Source: Sycobia sp. Sy_11 (Eukaryota > Arthropoda > Insecta > Hymenoptera > Epichrysomallidae). Taken from it: 64,000 nt of DNA. This document shows, piece by piece, positions 61,419 to 64,000 of the stretch. A program made the translations under genes and the position numbers. Each line of letters begins with the position of its first letter. Position 1 is the first letter of the stretch. The stretch covers positions 2,412,001 through 2,476,000 of the forward strand of contig JACCIC010000035.1 of the NCBI GenBank assembly GCA_018907035.1, read 5' to 3'. A model generated the notes under the pieces. It had not been told where the DNA came from, searched no databases, and was given only the letters and a program-made list of their open reading frames with translations.

Positions 61419-61708
61419 GGAATTGCCGAAATATTGCAAAGATTGAGAAATAGATATTTGATAATCACATTCAAAACTGGCAAAAATACTGATTACAAAG
61501 AAATTTGATAAATAAAATCGGATAAAATGATCTGATAGGGCTTATGCAATACCTTCATAATGATATTATACAATTTTATACATAACTCGAGCCCAAACCA
61601 TCGGATTTTTACCATTCAAAGTTCCTTGCAATCAGTATTTTTGACAGTTTTGAATGCGATTATCAAATATCTATTTTGCAATCTTTGTAACATTTTGAAA
61701 ATTCTATT
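61419..61708. mobile_element. MITE-like inverted repeat
   Basis: Arms of about 104 bp (61419-61522 and 61601-61708) are inverted copies at high identity, sharing AAATAGATATTTGATAATC and CAAAAATACTGATT, around a ~78-bp loop. No coding capacity. The left arm directly abuts the GC-rich island. Confidence 0.8.
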
Positions 61709-62685
61709 GGACATTTGTTTTTATAAAATACGTCCGCGACAGCGAAACATCCGCCTTTTCTTCATTATCCTCCATGCAGTGGAGCGGGCTTTTATAAAAA
61801 AGGGTAGCTGGGCAAAAAATATTGGTAGGGACCGTTTACACGAATAAACATAATCTATATTTTAGACGCGTGAACCTCGCTTTGTCAATGCGTCCGTATA
61901 CCAAGCAGTTACGCCAGCATTGACAATGACCAGGAAAAATAACAACTAATGGTCTTTATCGTGTTCGCTGGATTTCGCCTCATTTCCCTTCATTCGACCT
62001 CCTTTTTCTTGCTCGCAGGCGATGACCCACTTCCCTGAGCCCTGATTGGCTTACACACATGGGCCCGTACTGTGAAAACTATAAAAAATGGACCTACATG
62101 AAAATTAATATTTACACATAACTTTTCCATGCCCATACCATGCCGCTAATATGAGCATTTATATTTAGGACACCATGTATATATATATACACACATTCAA
62201 GGAAATTACATTTATTTCTTTCAATAAAATCTTAATTCTAATGAATACAATATCCTCTAAAGTATGAAAAAATTGACATTTATATTACTTCAATATTTTT
62301 AATATTTCAAAGGATATTTGATTGATTATAATTATTTACTTGCTAATTTGCATCCATACATACTTACAATCTATAAATCTAAAACGATTTATAATGGCGA
62401 ATAAATACTTAATTTATATATGCTAATCAGGGAATAACAATCGATTGTTTTGATTTTGCATTACATTAGCCATTTTCTATCAATTTTTTAGACTGTTTTA
62501 ATTGAAAGTTTAATTTCGATACAGACACTCATACACACACTTATGTACGAATTTGATACTGAACAAATTTTATACTAAATTTTAGTCCATTTTAAGTAAA
62601 AATAGCTTCTAAGGTTTAGCTTCAAAAAATATTTTAAACGAAACTCACTAAACCATTAAGACGCATGGCTAGCAGAACATAGTTT
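61709..62685. other. intergenic, unidentified sequence
   Basis: GC-moderate DNA to about 62.1 kb, then AT-rich. I see no gene or recognisable element. Confidence 0.45.
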
Positions 62686-63546
62686 GATCTGATTGTTTAT
62701 TGCAAAATTATTTAAACAAATTACCAAAAATAATTTTTTCTCAATAAACAAATATGGCCATTCGATTCTACGGGAAAAAGCAAGAAAAAAAGCTTCAGGT
62801 GGCATGATCAGGCTAAGAAAACAATTTTATTTCCTCCAACTTTTTCCAAGTATAATAATTATATGGGAGGAGTCGATGTCCATGACCAAAACTGCAATTC
62901 TTTACAACCTACGATAAGATAAAAAAAATTGATTTGATGTTTGCTTGTTTGATTGATTCAAGCTTCGATTGTCATATGCAACAGAAATGTACTACAAATT
63001 ATATCGAGAAGAAAAAATAAATAAAATTGTCATATAAGAACTTTCTCAATATTATATAGATTATTAGATACGTAAAATTATTAGAAATTAAAATTAAAAT
63101 TAAAATTATTATCTCAATATTATTAGATACGTAAAATACTTGTCTTCAGAACATGCAAACGAGCATTTAAAAACTACTGCTGAGCAGTATCTTATTTTTT
63201 CCGTAGACTCGATTGGTGTTAATAAATTTGCAAATTGACAACTTTTTGTTAATTTGTTTAAATAATTTTGAAATAAACAGAAAAACACGAGTAATTTATT
63301 TTTTGCTAAATCAAGGATGGCGTAGTTAGTTTGAACCTATTTGCAATAGCATGCATTTAAGACAGAACGCTATTCGATCGATCTAATTCGTTATAATGAT
63401 TTATTGCAAAATATAAGGGTCGTACCAAAAAATTTTATGAAGCTTTTTTCTTGTTTTTTCCTAGAATGGAATGGCGGTATTTGTTTATTGAGAAAAAATT
63501 ATTTTTGGCAATTTGTTTAAATAATTTTACAATAAACAATCAGATC
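62686..63546 (+). mobile_element. long-inverted-repeat element with piggyBac-like transposase remnant
   Basis: Outer inverted arms of about 110 bp (62686-62797 and 63438-63546) are nearly identical. Between them, about 62855-63030 on + encodes YNNYMGGVDVHDQ followed in shifting frames by LIDSS and YKLYREEK, matching the C-terminal part of piggyBac-family (DDE_Tnp_1_7) transposases. A partial direct copy of the right-end sequence is at about 63242-63307. The coding part is broken and short, so this is a relic. piggyBac ends are usually short, so the long arms may come from a separate rearrangement. Confidence 0.65.
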
Positions 63547-63759
63547 GTCAAACAAAAAACACGATTTTTTTGCTCAGTTTCAGTCGATCTTGTATCATAT
63601 AAAGAAATGTCAACCGAGTGCTCCATTTGTTATCAAAGCTTATAGTATATGCTTGGGACCCCGGGCTCAGCATTTAGTCTTATAAACCTAATAACGTAGT
63701 ACAACTGAACTATCGACAATGGTCCTGTTAACCAAAAATGCTGCGGGCGTTCTTTTAAG
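63547..63759. other. intergenic
   Basis: Short mixed-composition stretch with no recognisable feature. Confidence 0.4.
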
Positions 63760-63789
63760 CCAAACTAAATGGAAAAAAATACTTGAAAA

Positions 63790-64000
63790 TACACGAAAAT
63801 GCTAACTGTATTTTTGTCGGAGACTTTAACGCTCATCATAGATCCTGAGATTGCCCCAGAAAACGATAAAAAAGGCGAAAGACTCTTAGAAACCTTAAGT
63901 AACTCAAATTTTATATAACACAATTATAATACCATTACTTATATTCAAGCATATTTTGGCTTGAGCGGAAACCTAAATCTTGTCTTTTCTTCTCACAATA
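63790..64000 (+). pseudogene. LINE endonuclease fragment (non-LTR retrotransposon)
   Basis: From about 63796 on +, the frame gives NANCIFVGDFNAHHRS, the GDFNAHH motif of the apurinic-type endonuclease of Jockey/R1/I-like LINEs. It is then broken by a stop. A shifted frame continues with KKGERLLETLSNSNF, and further on a piece near LNLVFSS fits the next endonuclease block. The fragment runs off the window edge. Stops and shifts show it is inactive. Confidence 0.7.

Noticed and set aside
61200..61847. Open frames in the GC-rich island and its flank
   Set aside because: No similarity to any protein family; they cross the inverted-repeat element and the composition break.
62693..62917. 74-codon + open frame as a gene
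   Set aside because: It begins in the inverted arm and is out of frame with the piggyBac-like motif; explained by the transposon relic.

Overview
This window looks like insect nuclear DNA, most likely from a hymenopteran (ant, bee or wasp). The support is AT-rich intergenic and intronic sequence, compact multi-exon genes with short GT-AG introns, conserved proteins closest to insect forms (a Kismet-type CHD protein, a ZAD zinc-finger protein), and many decayed mariner, piggyBac-like, LINE and SINE sequences. No prokaryotic features are present.

Layout. 1-14052: no supported protein gene. It is full of microsatellites and contains a CpG-rich block (about 9.8-12.9 kb) that I take as the likely promoter/5'UTR region of the next gene. 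14053-35150 (+): a kismet/CHD7-type chromatin remodeller. I assembled 23 coding exons whose phases all agree; the total is 4,775 codons including the stop. 35341-36381 (-): 1-Cys peroxiredoxin (Prx6). 38597-40833 (+): enkurin-domain protein, ENKD1-like, with a large foldback element in an intron. 41176-41991 (-): NME6-type nucleoside diphosphate kinase. 43698-44791 (-): RNase P subunit p30. 44857-45460: inverted-repeat element. 45664-46828: decayed mariner. 47230-48590 (+): ATG3. 50229-55034 (-): ZAD + AT-hook + 13-finger C2H2 protein. 55560-56652 (-): NDUFAF6. 57006-57556: second copy of the inverted-repeat family. 57981-59456: decayed mariner with a tRNA-derived SINE inserted in it. 60270-64000: transposon graveyard (GC-rich island, two inverted-repeat elements, piggyBac-like remnant, LINE endonuclease fragment).

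The genes are conserved housekeeping or regulatory loci: chromatin remodelling, peroxide detoxification, cilium/centriole, nucleotide metabolism, tRNA maturation, autophagy, transcription and complex I assembly. They do not form one pathway. Three gene pairs are convergent (kis/Prx6, ENKD1/NME6, ATG3/zinc finger), and RPP30/ATG3 are divergent across a transposon-filled 2.4 kb. For every protein gene, exon boundaries were chosen from visible GT/AG sites that keep the frame and family alignment, and each coding total is a multiple of three. The most notable observations are the ~200-residue acidic insertion splitting chromodomain 1 of Kismet, the alternating (TA)n/CpG-rich upstream region, a 562-bp intronic palindrome, a two-copy inverted-repeat family, and three CACGTG boxes upstream of NDUFAF6. 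I did not find a convincing previously undescribed biological system.
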